Source: Parietaria judaica (taxonomy: Eukaryota > Streptophyta > Magnoliopsida > Rosales > Urticaceae). From it: a stretch of 64,000 nt of DNA. The notes beneath the pieces were generated by a model that saw only the letters and a list, made by a program, of their open reading frames with translations, was not told where the DNA came from and ran no database searches. This document shows positions 18,516 through 30,564 of this stretch, one piece after another. The number at the start of each line of letters is the position of its first letter. The stretch's first letter is position 1. A program made the translations under genes and the position numbers. The stretch spans positions 23,402,001 to 23,466,000 of the forward strand of contig OX940869.1 in NCBI GenBank assembly GCA_954871525.1. The letters are read 5' to 3'.

Positions 18516-21500
18516 AATAAATAACGTGTTCATAATGAACGAGACGTTATACTTTCTCCTAATTAATTAGAAGATATCTAATTCTGAAATAATGCAAACA
18601 ATTACGGTTATAATAATTGTGTCTATTGAATTTAACATATGCATTTCAATCCGAGATATGTCAAGAAATTCATAGCAAGAAGAGAGGAATAAACAGGAAG
18701 GAGAAAGCCTTCGTAGCCAGAAAAGTAATCGAGGGTTATTACCTAGAAATAGGAGTTGAGAGAACATGAAGAAATCTCTCACTCCGGTTACTATGCTATC
18801 TATCCAGATTCTATAATTCATTGCCTGTAAATCTCAATAAAGAGTAATGGCGGGAATTTATCAACTCAGTGTTTCTGAATAACTGGTTGTTATTATTCCT
18901 TTATGAAATGATATAAGACAGATCACTGATTTGTGAATTAATGTATTCAAGGCATTAATACAATTCTTTAAGTCTTAAAATATGAAATAAGTTTGATGAT
19001 GTTCATTATAAACTTAAGAATTTCATGACATGTCCCTAAGTCTTGCATTAACTCATCGACATGGATAATTGTGAAAACATCAGAAAAGTCGGGGATGTTA
19101 TAGATCAATTTTGATCAATAATTCAGAAACGATATGTAAGACAATTCGAATATGGAAAAAGAATATATGTTCGTAGAATATTTATATTCGAGATACGAAC
19201 ATTTATAACCTTGCTAATAAATAACAATCTTCTTAAGATTGCATAATGCATTGTCTTAGGAGTTAAAACTTCGGAATGCGAATTTTAATTAAGGACGCAG
19301 ATTCCGAAAGCTCCAGCTTAAGAGTGCGTAGCGAAAGCATGGAACTTCTTCCTTAAATATTTCGGAATGATTATACACTTTTTCAAATGGATTGATTATA
19401 AGGTTATGCTTTGGAACCAGGAACCGTTACTGGTACCCAAAAAAAAAATTCGGAATACGGACGAAAAAAAAGAAGCTAATTTTCGGGTTCCTGGTTTCGA
19501 TTTCACCTCTGATAACTGGCTTGGGACACTTGTAAGTCCAATGAGAAGTATGAAATTGAATTGGCTCTTGCTTTAGAGTACTTTGTTCTTCTTCCCTTTC
19601 TTCGTTTCTCATCAGTAATTATGTTACTGATGAGAGCTGAGTCTGTCGGGAATTAAGTATAGTAAAATTTCTGTCATTGTTAATAAAACATTCTTCCGTT
19701 TTTATTCACATTGAAAGAGTCTACGATACATACATACACCAACCAAAAACGATAAAAGGTTCCTAAACAACAAGGCCCGTACTAAGAGATAGAGACCTAG
19801 GCAGCTGGGCTGAGTACGTAAAATTTCTGAGACTAGATTACTCGTATGAGTTTGATTTGGTTTTATTTAAAATTTATTGTTAAAATTATTATTAATATAG
19901 AAAAGATATGAATAAAATCAGAGCTTTTGAACGTGATTTCCTATAGCACGGATCGGTCTTGGTGATCAAGACAGCTTATTTTCAAATATTAGCAACTAAT
20001 GATCATTATTATCTTCTCTTTTCTTTTCTTTTTTTTTTTTCTTTTTTTTTTTTTTGTGTGTGTGTGTGTGTAGGGCCTGAAATTGTTGAAGGCGTCGTTC
20101 GAATCAAAATCGGTTCTCACCAGTGTTTTCTTGGGGAAGTAGGAGACGAGTTTGTTGCTGCCATGCGCATCAAGTGAAAGAAACTTTTTTATTTTTTGGT
20201 GTTAGTATTTTATGGAGAACCTGATTTTTTTATATTTGGTTTATGTTTTATATTCCTATGATGACGGTCAAGTTTGAAATGTCAGTTTGATTATAGTGAA
20301 ATTATAATTATTGTAGTCATACGTTTAAAAATTTCATATCCGTATAAGATATGTTAAAAATGTTTGATTCCTTATTACGTTTGAGAATTTGGCTAAAAAA
20401 ATTATCCCAATTTCTTTGTGAGCCAATATAATTTTTTTAAAGACCTTATCCTCTAACATAATTATTTTTCATTCTCTATAACATTTAAAAATTGCACTCA
20501 TCCAATAACATTTTAACCTCAAACTTAAACTCTCAAACCCAATGAAAAAAAAAAAAAAAAAAAAAAAAAACGTGTCTCACTACCTATTACCACAATATTA
20601 TATTATTAAAGAGGAGAAGGAAAAGCTATGCGGGCGGGCCAGGCAGTCCGAGTTAGAGCTCGGTTAAGCGTGCTTAGAACTCGGGCTACCTTCTTAACCC
20701 CACCCGAATAAATTAGGCAGTTGAGCGTGTGTACACTTAATTAAAGTTTGGGCTTCATAGCATTCCAGCTAAACTAATCCAAATTGATGGGCTTTACACG
20801 ATGATTTGATGAGTCTTTTTAGGCCACAACTTCTTTGATTAATCCAGTGAGCGTTTCTTAAATTTTTGTCATCGGGCCAATTGTAATTTGTTTAAGTCTT
20901 ACTAGTTAGGTCTGAAAATTTTGAACAGTTCCTGGTTTCCGTACAGTCACGCATAGGTTGCAGAAAAAAAAATGTTTTAAAACCGGGACGACACTTTAAA
21001 TTCTCAGTATTTTGTCCCGGTTTCAGTTTTAAAAATATAGATATATACTTTTTTTTAATTATTATATGATAATATTGTTTGACTTGATAATATATTGTAT
21101 TATGTTTTTCTGTTTTAGATTTTAGATTTAGTATTTGAATTTGATAATTTGGATCGATATGTTTGCATTTTGTCCCGAATTTGTCCCTGTCCCGGTTCCC
21201 GGTTTTTTTCTCGAATTTTATCCCGTTTAGAAAAAAGGGGTCTTTTTTAAAATTTTGAATTGGGAAAGAAAAAAAATACTATTGCCGATTTTCGACAAAA
21301 ATCATGGAAAAGTACTGACATGGCCGTCTTGCCGATAAATACCAGCAAGACGGATAATCGAAGATTATCGAAGATAATCGTAGAAAAGTCGAACCTTGCA
21401 TTTATCTATATGCGACAACATTGAACATTGATTGAACAAAAAAAACAAGGGCACTTGAGAGTTGAGATTTGACAAAAATAGTTTGTTAGGAATTCATTCT

Positions 21501-21705
21501 ATATTCGAAATATTTGAATTCAACTCTAATATCTAGCCAATGACGATAAACTTCTAGAATCTAGATTAGAAATAGACTTCTATGAACAGCAGGAGTCCAG
21601 AGTCAATGCATACGAGAGGACCTTGAGTTGAAAGTTTAAAAATAGTATTTTTCTTGCTAATATGTTAATGTGTAAAAAAGAAATAGGGGTAGATTTATTT
21701 TTTTA
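18516..21705. other. AT-rich region without a supported gene
   Basis: Nothing here is confidently assignable. There is a poly-pyrimidine/(GT)n tract (20028-20071), a poly(A) run (20545-20570) and a degenerate CCGGGAC / GTCCCGG repeat patch (20980-21230) that recalls hAT-type subterminal repeats. The first part may be further decayed retrotransposon. Confidence 0.5.
20074..20177 (+). pseudogene. Possible orphan terminal exon of unidentified gene
   Basis: After a strong acceptor-like tract ending TGTGTGTAG, a 35-codon stretch reads GPEIVEGVVRI...GEVGDEFVAAM and ends with TGA. Its composition looks protein-like, unlike the surroundings. A possible upstream piece (about 19400-19531, followed by GTAAGT) does not join it in frame. 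I do not recognise the family; it may be a gene fragment carried by a transposon. Confidence 0.25.
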
Positions 21706-21868
21706 GGGTTAATTGCGGCAAAAAGACCTAACCTTTGCTCAAATGCTCTGCTGTGTATACAACCTCCGTAAATGGCGACAAAAGTACCCAAACTTGGCAT
21801 TTGGGAGTTGACCGAGAAAATCAGTCCATATGACTGTTAGTCTTTGCCACGTGGCATGCCACATGGCA
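21706..21868 (+). repeat. Mutator-like terminal sequence, left
   Basis: It starts GGGTTAATTGCGGCAAAA and ends near GCCACGTGGCATGCCACATG. It matches, inverted, 31376-31561. The GGGTTAATT terminus resembles the right end of the 130 bp MITE at 13452, which has a 9 bp duplication. Confidence 0.6.
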
Positions 21869-21869
21869 C

Positions 21870-22060
21870 TTGGCTGTTTGATCCTCTCGGTCGTCTTCGG
21901 TTACGAAATCGTCTCGACGTCCTTGTTCCGTTTGATTCTGCATCATGATAGCCATCTAACGGGTCAACAATTCCATCTAAGCCCAAAGTACGTCGATCTC
22001 ATCTCGTCTTACTACATCTTCTACGAAGGGGTCTTGAACGGCTCGCTTCCTCGGTGCCAT
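21870..22060 (-). pseudogene. gag 5' fragment of an LTR retrotransposon
   Basis: Reading leftwards from the ATG complement at 22058-22060, the frame begins MAPRKR and continues with an acidic stretch. Two in-frame stops follow within 40 codons. It sits 16 bases beyond a methionine-tRNA type primer site, as gag does in several Gypsy lineages. Only the beginning remains. Confidence 0.5.
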
Positions 22061-22076
22061 CGTACGGAAACGAGTG

Positions 22077-22088
22077 GCTCTGATACCA
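22077..22088 (-). other. Primer binding site (initiator Met tRNA type)
   Basis: GCTCTGATACCA on the plus strand is the complement of TGGTATCAGAGC, two bases from an LTR end at 22091. Confidence 0.8.
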
Positions 22089-22090
22089 AC

Positions 22091-22833
22091 TGGTGCAGGA
22101 AGAATTGCGTTGAACAAGAAGAGCGGATCTTAGGCGAGATAAAAATCGACTATTGCAAGCAAGAGCTCGACTTTTCTTATTCAAAAACAATTGCCTCAAA
22201 AATAAAGTTGTATCCAATGTAAATAGGCTCCACAATCATAAAAGGAAACGACATAAAATTGGTAACAAATACCACTAAAACGGAGAGCAAATGGGAAAGC
22301 AATAATAAAATATCAAGGTAAATAATCGTAAATTATGCTTGAGATGTGATGAAGATCAGCCGCTAATTATTTCCATTCCTGTCCCGAGCCTCCATGAAGG
22401 AAAGTCCAAGCATATCGGCAATCGGCATCACAAATTATCAATTTTTTTGTTTAAATTTGATTCGTCTCGTCATGTAGTTGATGAGGGATGTTGCTCTGTC
22501 GATATCATCGGCGAGGGATAACTCTTTGTCGAGGGATTCTTCGCGGGTAAAGGGACCTGCCCCCGACGAGGGGCTTGTCGACAAATGTCACGAGGGACTC
22601 CCTAGGGTCGTCGTTACCTCGCCAAGGGCCTCGCGGGTTTACCGAAGATTTTCCAGCGGATATTCGTCGTCTTGCTTCTCACTCGACGGATCTCCTGAGG
22701 CTATTGTAGCCTTTACGGGTTGTCCGACTTGTCTTTCAGGATGTGGTCTACGGTCCTACGCCTTGTGTTCATAAGCCTCGCTAAAATGGGTTTATAGGCT
22801 TTGACTTCGTTAGTAGGCCTTGATTTCGCAACA
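22091..22833 (-). mobile_element. LTR of a minus-strand retrotransposon fragment
   Basis: It runs from TGGTGCAGG beside the primer site to TTTCGCAACA, about 743 bp, giving TG...CA ends. No partner LTR is in the window, so this is the 5' end of a truncated element. Confidence 0.6.
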
Positions 22834-23212
22834 TGGCTCATATTTTTTATAATCCAAAAAGGTACGCTCATATATATGATAACCGCACTCAATACTATTT
22901 AGTAGAAAATAGAACTGCATCTATCGATTTATATAGTTAAATTTATATATATATATATAAAAAGCTTCGAATATAATAGTGGAAATTTTGGTAAGTTAAT
23001 GTCAATTTATAATAGTTTTGTACACCTTCAAGACAGACAGATTATAGTAAGGAAATATCTTTAATGTAAAAGATTATAAGTAATTCTAGAATATAATATA
23101 GAAAGGTTATTATAAGAAATATCTTTAAATCTATTAAGTGCATTTATTTTTTAAATTAATCACTTAATAGTACTTAATACCTCTTACCGAATAAGTGCTA
23201 GGAATGAGTCTT
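22834..23212. other. AT-rich spacer
   Basis: No gene or repeat that I can name. (TA)n-like sequence lies near 22947-22962. Segments reading TAAGTGCATTTATTTTTTAA suggest a MITE fragment related, in inverse, to 24050-24140. Confidence 0.4.
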
Positions 23213-24740
23213 AGGTTCTGTTTTTTTTTTTTTTTAAACATTAAGACGTCTGAATCTGAATGCACATCTGATTATTAAGATGTTACATCTTAATCTGAAT
23301 GACTAAATATTAAGTCTGTTTGTTTTTTAAGATCTGAATGCAGCTCTGAATGTAGTTAATTTACTATATAATATTAGGTTAAAATTATTATTTTATTACA
23401 AAATTTGAAAAAATACCTATCGTAAAATAAATATTAAAATAACTTATTAAAATATTTGATATAGTATTAACTCTTAAACTAATAAAAATATTAAAGATTT
23501 TATTAATATCATTCAATAATATTATATATATTAATTAAATTTAATATTATTTGTCATTAGTATAAATTATTTCTTGATAAATAAATAACAAATCTTAAAA
23601 TTATATGACTAAACGTAATCATATTTTTTATGAATAGTTTAATTTTATTATTTATTTAATTTTATAATTGTTTACTTAGTAAAATAATAATTATTTTTAA
23701 TTTAGTTAATTTATTTATTAAAAATTCGAATTTCATAGTTTAAAAACAACATCAAAACTATAACTTCTCACCTATCATTGGATTCTTCTCGTCGCAAGCT
23801 TTCCGATGATATATTATATGAATTAATCCGATCCTCGGAAAAAAAAGTTATGGAGTTTTGAAGTTTTGAGGAGGAAAGAGAAAAATATTATAATAAAAAA
23901 ATAATCAATGGACAAAACACAACGTGAGTAGTAGAGAAAAAAAGAGATAGACATGTCAGTAATTACTAGGAAGAGAGAGAAATAACAGGTATTAATGTTA
24001 TTAAGACTTTGTTTCACATCTTACAATAAGTGCTCATTCAAAATTATTAAAAAAATAAAAAATAAAAAACAAATGCACTTAACGAGCCTAAATTTATTTT
24101 ATTAAGATTAAGAGGCTTAATAAGTGCAAACAAACACACCCTTAATAGCTCTTATTGGAATTCATCTCACGTATCCTCACATTCTCTCTCCTCTAATACA
24201 TTTCTCTCTCCTCTTCAAAATTTTAAAAATCCATAACTTCATTTTAAAAACTCCGACGAGCTAATAATATATACCGTTGAAAATTTCTCTACGAGAAGAA
24301 TCCAATGATAGGCGGGAAACATTAGTTTTAACGCATTTTTAAAAAATATATGTAAGAATTTTTTCATAAAAATAACTAAATAACCTAATAAATAAATAGT
24401 TTATGATATTATTCATTAAAATATTGAATTAATTATTAATTATAATCTACTGGTAAATAAATCAATACAATTAAATTATTGACAAAATAATGTAAACAAG
24501 TTTATGCTTTAAATAAAATAATTTAAGAGTTACAAAATTAATTTTAAATAAAGTAATTATAGAATTAAAATATCATATAATTTAATATTTGATAAGATGA
24601 TGTTTAAAAAATATTGTATTCAGATCTAAGAAAACAAACAGATTTAATTTTATGTCATTCAGATTCAGATGCAAAATCTTAATATTCAGATATGTAATAA
24701 GATTAAGACGTCTTAATCTTAATAAAAATAAACACAACCT
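23213..24740. mobile_element. Foldback DNA element, copy 1
   Basis: It begins AGGTTCTGTTTTTTT...AAGACGTCTGAATCTGAATG and ends AAGACGTCTTAATCTTA...AACACAACCT, giving long inverted arms. Deeper arms also pair: CACCTATCATTGGATTCTTCTCG (about 23771) with CGAGAAGAATCCAATGATAGG (about 24293). No transposase is present. It is about 1.53 kb and has a second copy at 36129-37488. Flanking TTA/TAA may be a 3 bp PIF/Harbinger-style target, but this is weak. Confidence 0.75.
24009..24172. other. Segment present only in foldback copy 1
   Basis: Copy 2 joins TTAAGACT directly to ATCCTCACATTC; copy 1 has 164 extra bases here. They are AT-rich with ATAAGTGC and AAGTGCAAACAAACACACCC motifs. It may be a small nested element or a deletion in copy 2. 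Confidence 0.55.
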
Positions 24741-25696
24741 AAATCAAACTTAGAACTTTATAAGAATGTGATAAAACTTTTTCTATTAGTGAGCACTTCC
24801 TATCTTTCTCTCTCTCTTGTCATATCCTTTAAAATTTGCTCTATCATTATCAATCGCTTCTTACAAAATTCTCTGTCACGTAAAAGTTAAAATGATAAAA
24901 ATGTAGTGGAGAATTCCCATTCAAACTATTAAACATATAAACTATTTTTGCGTGCCAAAAATGTAGTGGAGAATTCCCATTCAAACTATTAAGCATATAA
25001 ACTATTTTTGCGTGCCAAATTAACATTTGTATTAAGTACAGTCTAACACTCTAGCCGTTATATATTAGGATTATGCGTATATATATTCCTAATGAACACT
25101 ATAATAAATAATTAATTCAATTATTTGCATACTTTAATGTGACTCATAATAAGGTGGATTAATTTAAATAGACGTGTTGTAACCAGTAGTAACATATCAT
25201 ATATTTTTTCTGTTCTTTATTATTACGTGTGTGAAGTACTAAGGCTATACGTTTTGCGGCTAATGGAACGCGTCCAAACTGACACGTGGCTCGCTCACCA
25301 TATTGTCAATGTCAAAGCACACACTAAGGACGAAACATCCCAGAAATTATGCAATTTTTTAAGCCATTCGGGTGCAACAAAGGCGTGCACTGTAATAGGA
25401 TTAAGAGGGTCTTATTTTACCTTTTTGAAAGTACCAAAAAGTTGGTACCCAAAATTGTTAAAGAAAGCATGAGACATAATCATTAGTGTCATGTTATATA
25501 CATATAATTTCAACATGTATATGTGTAGATAAGGACTTAATTTACTATATCATGCAGCAAATAGTATTTAATTAGTGAGATATCATAGCTTATGAACATT
25601 AAAAAATAGCAAAACAATTTGTTGACAAAAGCTAGCGAATTCAATTAGTGAGATAATATTATTTTTTTCAATAATTAGAGTAAATGAGTAATAGTA
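24741..25696. other. AT-rich region with a 60 bp tandem duplication
   Basis: 24901-24960 and 24961-25020 are two head-to-tail copies of a 60 bp segment beginning ATGTAGTGGAGAATTCCC, with about two mismatches. An 81-codon frame at 25227-25472 has no recognisable features, and I do not call it a gene. Confidence 0.7.
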
Positions 25697-25697
25697 T

Positions 25698-26700
25698 TTT
25701 TTTTCCCGTGGCCGAAGCCTCTCACGGGCTCGTAGATCCTTCCAGCGATCCCGTGGGGAGTTTGGAACTTGTTGACCGCGTTGCCCGGGGCGTAGCCCAG
25801 TTGAAGGACGTGATCACCTCCGAGCGGCTATCCACCGCCAGGGCCGAGAGAGAGGCCAGCGAGCTGTCGGCATAGCTCACGTTAGTCTGGGGGCAGTTTG
25901 AGGTTTCCACCCGCGACGGGCAGAAGTTCTGGGAGCAGGCCGAGAGGCTTTCCTCGGAGCTCGACGTGGCCACATTTGCCTTGGAATCGGAAACCTCGTC
26001 GCGTCGGGCCGCGGAGGCCGAACTTAACGACACCAAATCCGCCTTGGAGTCGGAAATCTCGTTGCGCCGGGCCGCAGAGGTCAAGCTCGCGGAGCAGCAA
26101 AACGCTTTTGCTGTTAAGGAGGCGGGTCTCTCTGATGAGCTCCGGCTCAATGTCGAGCACCTCGCTCAGATCGATGGAGCCGTTGGCGTACCACCCGAGC
26201 GGGAAGACCACCTGGCGTCCCGGGTCGACGCCGTGCTGAGGAAGTTCGCCGAGGACTTAGAGGTTGCGCGAACCGAGGCAGTTGAGGAACGTCACGACAG
26301 GGAGCGCCTGTTCGAGGAGGCCCGGGCCAAGCTGGAGCGCCTCTCGGCGAGGTATGATTTCCTTGACCAATCCATCAACGCCCACCGCCTGGCCGCCGCG
26401 TACCATGCCAACATCGTTTTGGTCGAGAAAATCCCTCCGGCGGCACGCGTCGAGAGCCTCGAAATCCGCTTGCCTTCGTGGCGCGAAATCCGCGATAAGC
26501 ACCGGGCCGTGGTAGAGGAGCTAGACAAGAAGTCCGCCCGGGACCCTGATTCTCCACCGCTCTACCCCTACAAGCCGGCAGCCTCGGACTGCCGGAGACT
26601 TGAAGGCCTTGCCTCGGAGGGGGCCGCTCTCGAGTCCTCCCCGCGCGATGGATCCGACTCGAACACCGAGACCCCGGTGCCTCCGGAGCCCACGGTATAG
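25698..26700 (+). pseudogene. Antisense gene 1, C-terminal coiled-coil part
   Basis: The frame matches the last ~335 codons of the gene at 8408-11296, through VAEASHGL, the LRRAAEAEL/LRRAAEVKL pair, LDQSINAHRLAAAYHANI and the terminal PPEPTV. A TAG at 25873-25875 replaces a Glu codon. The TAA found in copy 1 is absent here. The N-terminal transposon-type domain is deleted. Confidence 0.75.
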
Positions 26701-26950
26701 GACGTTGTCCCGGAGTTCCCCTTTTAATTTCCTTCTTTTTCTTTATTAAATTTTGAATTTTGTGGCTCCTTTTGTAATCCAAGCATTTAAGCGAATCATC
26801 ATATAAATTAAAGAAAAACTTTCTCAGGTTACCTCTTTCTTCCATCGCTAAGCTTTTTCCGTTACCGCCTTCGTATACTTGTCCTTCCCTTCTCTCTTTC
26901 TTCGTCGGGCCCCTTTATTGTTTTTTCCGTATCTCCACCCTCTCTTTTCC

Positions 26951-28022
26951 TTCACATGTCGGAGGTGGTACCGTGGTTCTTTGCCCCGACGCCTTTTCCC
27001 CCAGCTATGGAGGAGGTTACCAGGGGGCCGGAGGGTCTGTGCTTGCTCTTGCTCCGGCGAGGACTTTATCAGGAAACGAAGACATTCTCCCCGAGACTGC
27101 AGAGGCTAAGATCGCCGAGTGCAGGGCGGAGCGCGATGAATATAGACGTCTCCTCGCCGTCGCCGAAGAGTCCCTCCTTGAGGAGCGACAGCGTTATCAG
27201 CGGTACGAGGACACTCTCTCGGCACAACTCCGACAAAAGAATGAGTATTTCAACCGTATCGCCGATGCCATAAACCTGTCACCCGGACGGGAGGAGCAAA
27301 TTTCTTTCCACGTCAAGGCCGTGCTGAGGAAACTCATCAAGGACCGCGACGTAGCCAGGAGCTGGGCAATAGAGGAGGAATTTTCCCGATTACGCCTCTA
27401 TCACCAAGCGGTCGACAAGCTGAAGCACGCCTCCGAGAGATTCGATGCACTTGAGAGGATTGCTCGTGTTCAGCGCCTGCTGGGCGGCGTGCTCTCGAAT
27501 ATCAAACTCGTCGAGGGATTACCTTCCCGCTCGATTGTCGGTGAGCTTCGAGCCAAGCTGCCAAGGTAGCGCAAGCTGGAGCAGGTATACCTGGCTAATT
27601 TGGCCAAGCTGGAGAGAAAAATCTCCGGTGCTCCAAACTCTCCTCCGCTTTCCCTTTGTCTTCCTCCGGGCGTCGCTAGGGCGCGCTCGCCAGTTTTTGA
27701 TGTTCTCCCCTCCTCGTCGAGCACGGTATGGGGCAGCTTAGTTTTAAATAATCTGTTGTTTTACCTCTTCTTCCTGGAGCTGGTCCATTATTTTTTGGCT
27801 TTTCCTTTGCAGGCCGATAGTAAGGCTTATGCGAACCTAGCAAGAGCTTCCTCGAGTAAGCCCCCAGGACTTCCTGCTGATGATCTTGCTTGCTTAATTG
27901 TGGATGACATCATTCGCCAATGCTGCGATGTCATCATCGAGGAATGTGCTGACGCGGTCCTGGGTCAAGATCCCTTTGATGATGGTGCTGGGCGGAGGAA
28001 TCGGTCCCTGCGAGAGTTATAA
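26951..28022 (+). pseudogene. Antisense gene 2, two exons, one nonsense codon
   Basis: Exon A is open from about 26973, encodes heptad-like sequence (KIAECRAERDEYRRLLAVAEE, ERFDALERIARVQRLLGG) and is broken by TAG at 27567-27569, where copy 1 has TGG. The intron is 27726-27812 (87 bp, GTATGG...CCTTTGCAG) in phase 0. Exon B from 27813 reads ADSKAYANLARA to LREL and TAA at about 28020. The upstream acceptor used in copy 1 (CGCAG) is mutated here (CACAT near 26955). The product would be a mostly helical protein of unknown function. Confidence 0.62.
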
Positions 28023-28138
28023 GATGTATATGCACTCGGGGTGCGGACGATGGGTTGTAAATAATGATACTCTGTATTTCGTACTTTTGAACCAAATGAG
28101 CACGTGTCGATTGTCTTTTATGAGTTTGCTCGCGATCT

Positions 28139-28910
28139 TCGAATTTGTACGGGCTTGCCCGGCGCCTTTAGTCGTAAAAATATAATTTTCTTTGCCCGGC
28201 ATTCTCGCCGGCTTGAGCTTGCTCGATGCCCTTAGCCGTAAAAATATAATTTTTCTTTGCTCGGCACTCTCGCCGGCTCGGGCTTGCTCGGCGCCCTTAG
28301 CCGTAAAATTGTATAGATATTTTTTGCTCGGCACTCTCGCCGTAATTGTCTCTTGCGGGTATCGCTAGGTTTCATCGGGTACGAGCCGACTAATTCCCAG
28401 GACCCCATAGGCACTCTCGCCTTAGTTGTCTCTTGCGGGTATCGCTAGTTTTCGTCGGGTACGAGCCGACTAGTTCCCAGGATCCCATAGGCCCTCTCGC
28501 CTTGATTGTCCCTTCCTCGGCACTCTCGCCGGCCCGGGCTTACTCGGCGTCCTTAGCCGTATATGGATCTCGACATGTTTTGTCAGACCGGGCTTGCTCG
28601 GCACCCTTAGCCGTATATGGATCTCGACATGTTTTGTCGGACCGGGCTTTCTCGGCACCCTTAGCCGTATATGGATCTCGACATGTTTTGTCGGACCGGG
28701 CTTGCTCGGCACCCTTAGCCGTATGTGGATCTCGACATGTTTTATCGGACCGGGCTTGCTCGGCACCCTTAGCCGTATGTATATAATTAGCATATATATT
28801 ATTTATCATCATATTATATGTGTATATGTATATATTTTTATATATTTTATTTTATATAATTTTCTCGGCACTCTTGCCGGATCGGGCTTGCTCGGCACCC
28901 TTAGCCGTTT
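28139..28910 (-). repeat. Tandem repeat block of second copy
   Basis: Four 54 bp units start at 28557, 28611, 28665 and 28719 (CCGTATATGGATCTCGACATG). 80 bp units lie at 28340-28500, and half-units with GGCTTGCTCGGCGCCCTTAG lie at 28150-28310 and 28865-28910. Order and unit length equal those of 6239-6965. Confidence 0.9.
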
Positions 28911-29180
28911 TTTTTTAATATGAATATTGCGAAGATATTTTCCCTCCTATTTGGTACTATCACTGAGCAGAGTTGCACACACACTTTGCCAACTTATAAT
29001 TCTGCTCGTTCCTTAAATAAGTAAAAAAAAAAAAGAGAAAGACATTCATACATAGACACTAAAACCCAAAACAAACCCAAACAAACTTCTATCATTTATT
29101 ATCATCTACTAACGGCTAAAAAGGTAGCCATCTACAACCCTCCCTTCGCGCCGAGCAGTGTATGAGCCTTACTCTGGGGC

Positions 29181-30218
29181 TTAATCCTCCTCGACGATCG
29201 AGCAGGCTGACGACGCGATTTTCTCCAGAGAGCTCCAGCTGGGGCGACCGAAGTTACATTCCGGGCAGAGGTCAGTGTACCACGTGGTACCGAGGATGTA
29301 GCACGATCTGCAGAAGCCGCAAGCATGCCCATCTCGGCGTCGGCCAAAACACGGCGGGCGGGTGGAGTTTCCTGCTTGAGTCCTCATTGGCTTCTCGTAG
29401 ACCAGGACGTTTTTGGCGCACCTCCTGCAGAACTCCATGTCGAGCAGACGACCGCGTGGGGCGGGCGCCTGCTGCTCGGGATAGTCGGCTGGGTTCCCTG
29501 CTCGAGAGTAAACCCCTCGAAACTGGGAAATAGCCTGTTGACCCTCAGGAATTTTATCCCGTGCTTGATGGTGGACAGGTTGCTGACCACGTCGTCTAAG
29601 GTGATTCGGTGGCAGCGTGGCAGGCATAGCTTTACGAGCGTCGGGTTGTCCTGCATGATTGTCTTTACCGCGGCGTTGGTGACCTTGTCGCACTCATCCA
29701 GAGTCAAAGTTTCCATCTTCCCTTGAGACCTCCTCGCCAGCCTCAGAAGATCCTCGTCTTCGATTCGCTCACTCAACGGGTTGTAGATGCTGAGGTTGCG
29801 CCACAGAAGGTTGTTCCCTCGAACCTCATCGCGTAACGACGTGCACACCATCTCCACCGCGAGAAGTTCCTCGGGCATAAGATACGACAGGACCAGTTCC
29901 AACGCGGGGTGTGGTTCACCTGGGATTCTCGACTCCTCCTGATCCCGTTGGCCCTCCGTGGTGTCCTCCTTCATTGGACATGGCTCGCTGCTTTCCGGCC
30001 ATTCCTCGTGCTTCCAGAAGTCCGTCATCTCGTGAGCGCCATCTTCTCCTCGTGTGCTTTCTCAGCCTGTATCGCGAAAATACTAGCAAATACTGGTTTC
30101 GGAGTAAGAAAGGAACTTTTATTTTCTGGGTGGAGAGATCGGTACTTATCTGGGAGTTAACCGAGTTGGTTTTTATTTCCGCAGACTTGTTCTTCCTGAT
30201 CCTCTCCAAACTTCCCAT
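29181..30218 (-). pseudogene. F-box/LRR SKIP14-like gene, second copy, frameshifted
   Basis: It aligns with 4855-6045. The F-box (HPALELVLSYLMPEELLAVE, LLWRNLSI), the LRR part and the Cys cluster (FCRRC, CGFCRSC, CPEC) are all present and well conserved. Three lesions separate them: a shift near residue 35 (about 30115), a ~120 bp deletion just after the MALTR/MALREG start (about 30025), and a ~46 bp deletion with frameshift near 29505. Most differences in the F-box and Cys regions are conservative, as if the protein had been under constraint before these breaks. Confidence 0.75.
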
Positions 30219-30543
30219 TTTATAACCGTTGATTGTTTCGCACGCAACTCTTCGTATTCTCTGTTTTGATGTCACCTCACAACGTTTCGGGAGTTGCTCC
30301 GATTCATTGATACGCGTGCGCTCCTTTTTCTGATTAACCGTCTATCAATCGGCCTCTCTTAAATGCAAGGAGTCCGTACGTTTCCCCTTCTTACGTCACT
30401 CCTGCCCCTTGAGTTGCCTCCTTATGCTCTGCTCGCTATTTTCGCGCGCTCAGCCATCGCCTCGAGCACGTCGCTGACGACGGCGTCGTTTGATAACGTC
30501 ATGCTCCTCCAAATTCCTGGCTGTGAGTTAGAAAGAAAACAAA

Positions 30544-30561
30544 GCCCCACGGTGGGCGCCA
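30544..30561 (-). other. Primer binding site of second copy
   Basis: The complement reads TGGCGCCCACCGTGGGGC, three bases from the LTR end at 30565. Confidence 0.85.
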
Positions 30562-30564
30562 AAC

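Noticed and set aside
19367..19576. Exon joined to 20074-20177 through GTAAGT at 19532
   Set aside because: The reading phases do not match across the proposed intron and no family is recognised.
21830..22222. 130-codon plus-strand frame
   Set aside because: It crosses a Mutator-like end, a gag fragment on the other strand, a primer site and an LTR start, so it is accidental.
25227..25472. 81-codon frame as a host gene
   Set aside because: No motifs, no promoter or splice context, and it lies in AT-rich transposon-flanking DNA.
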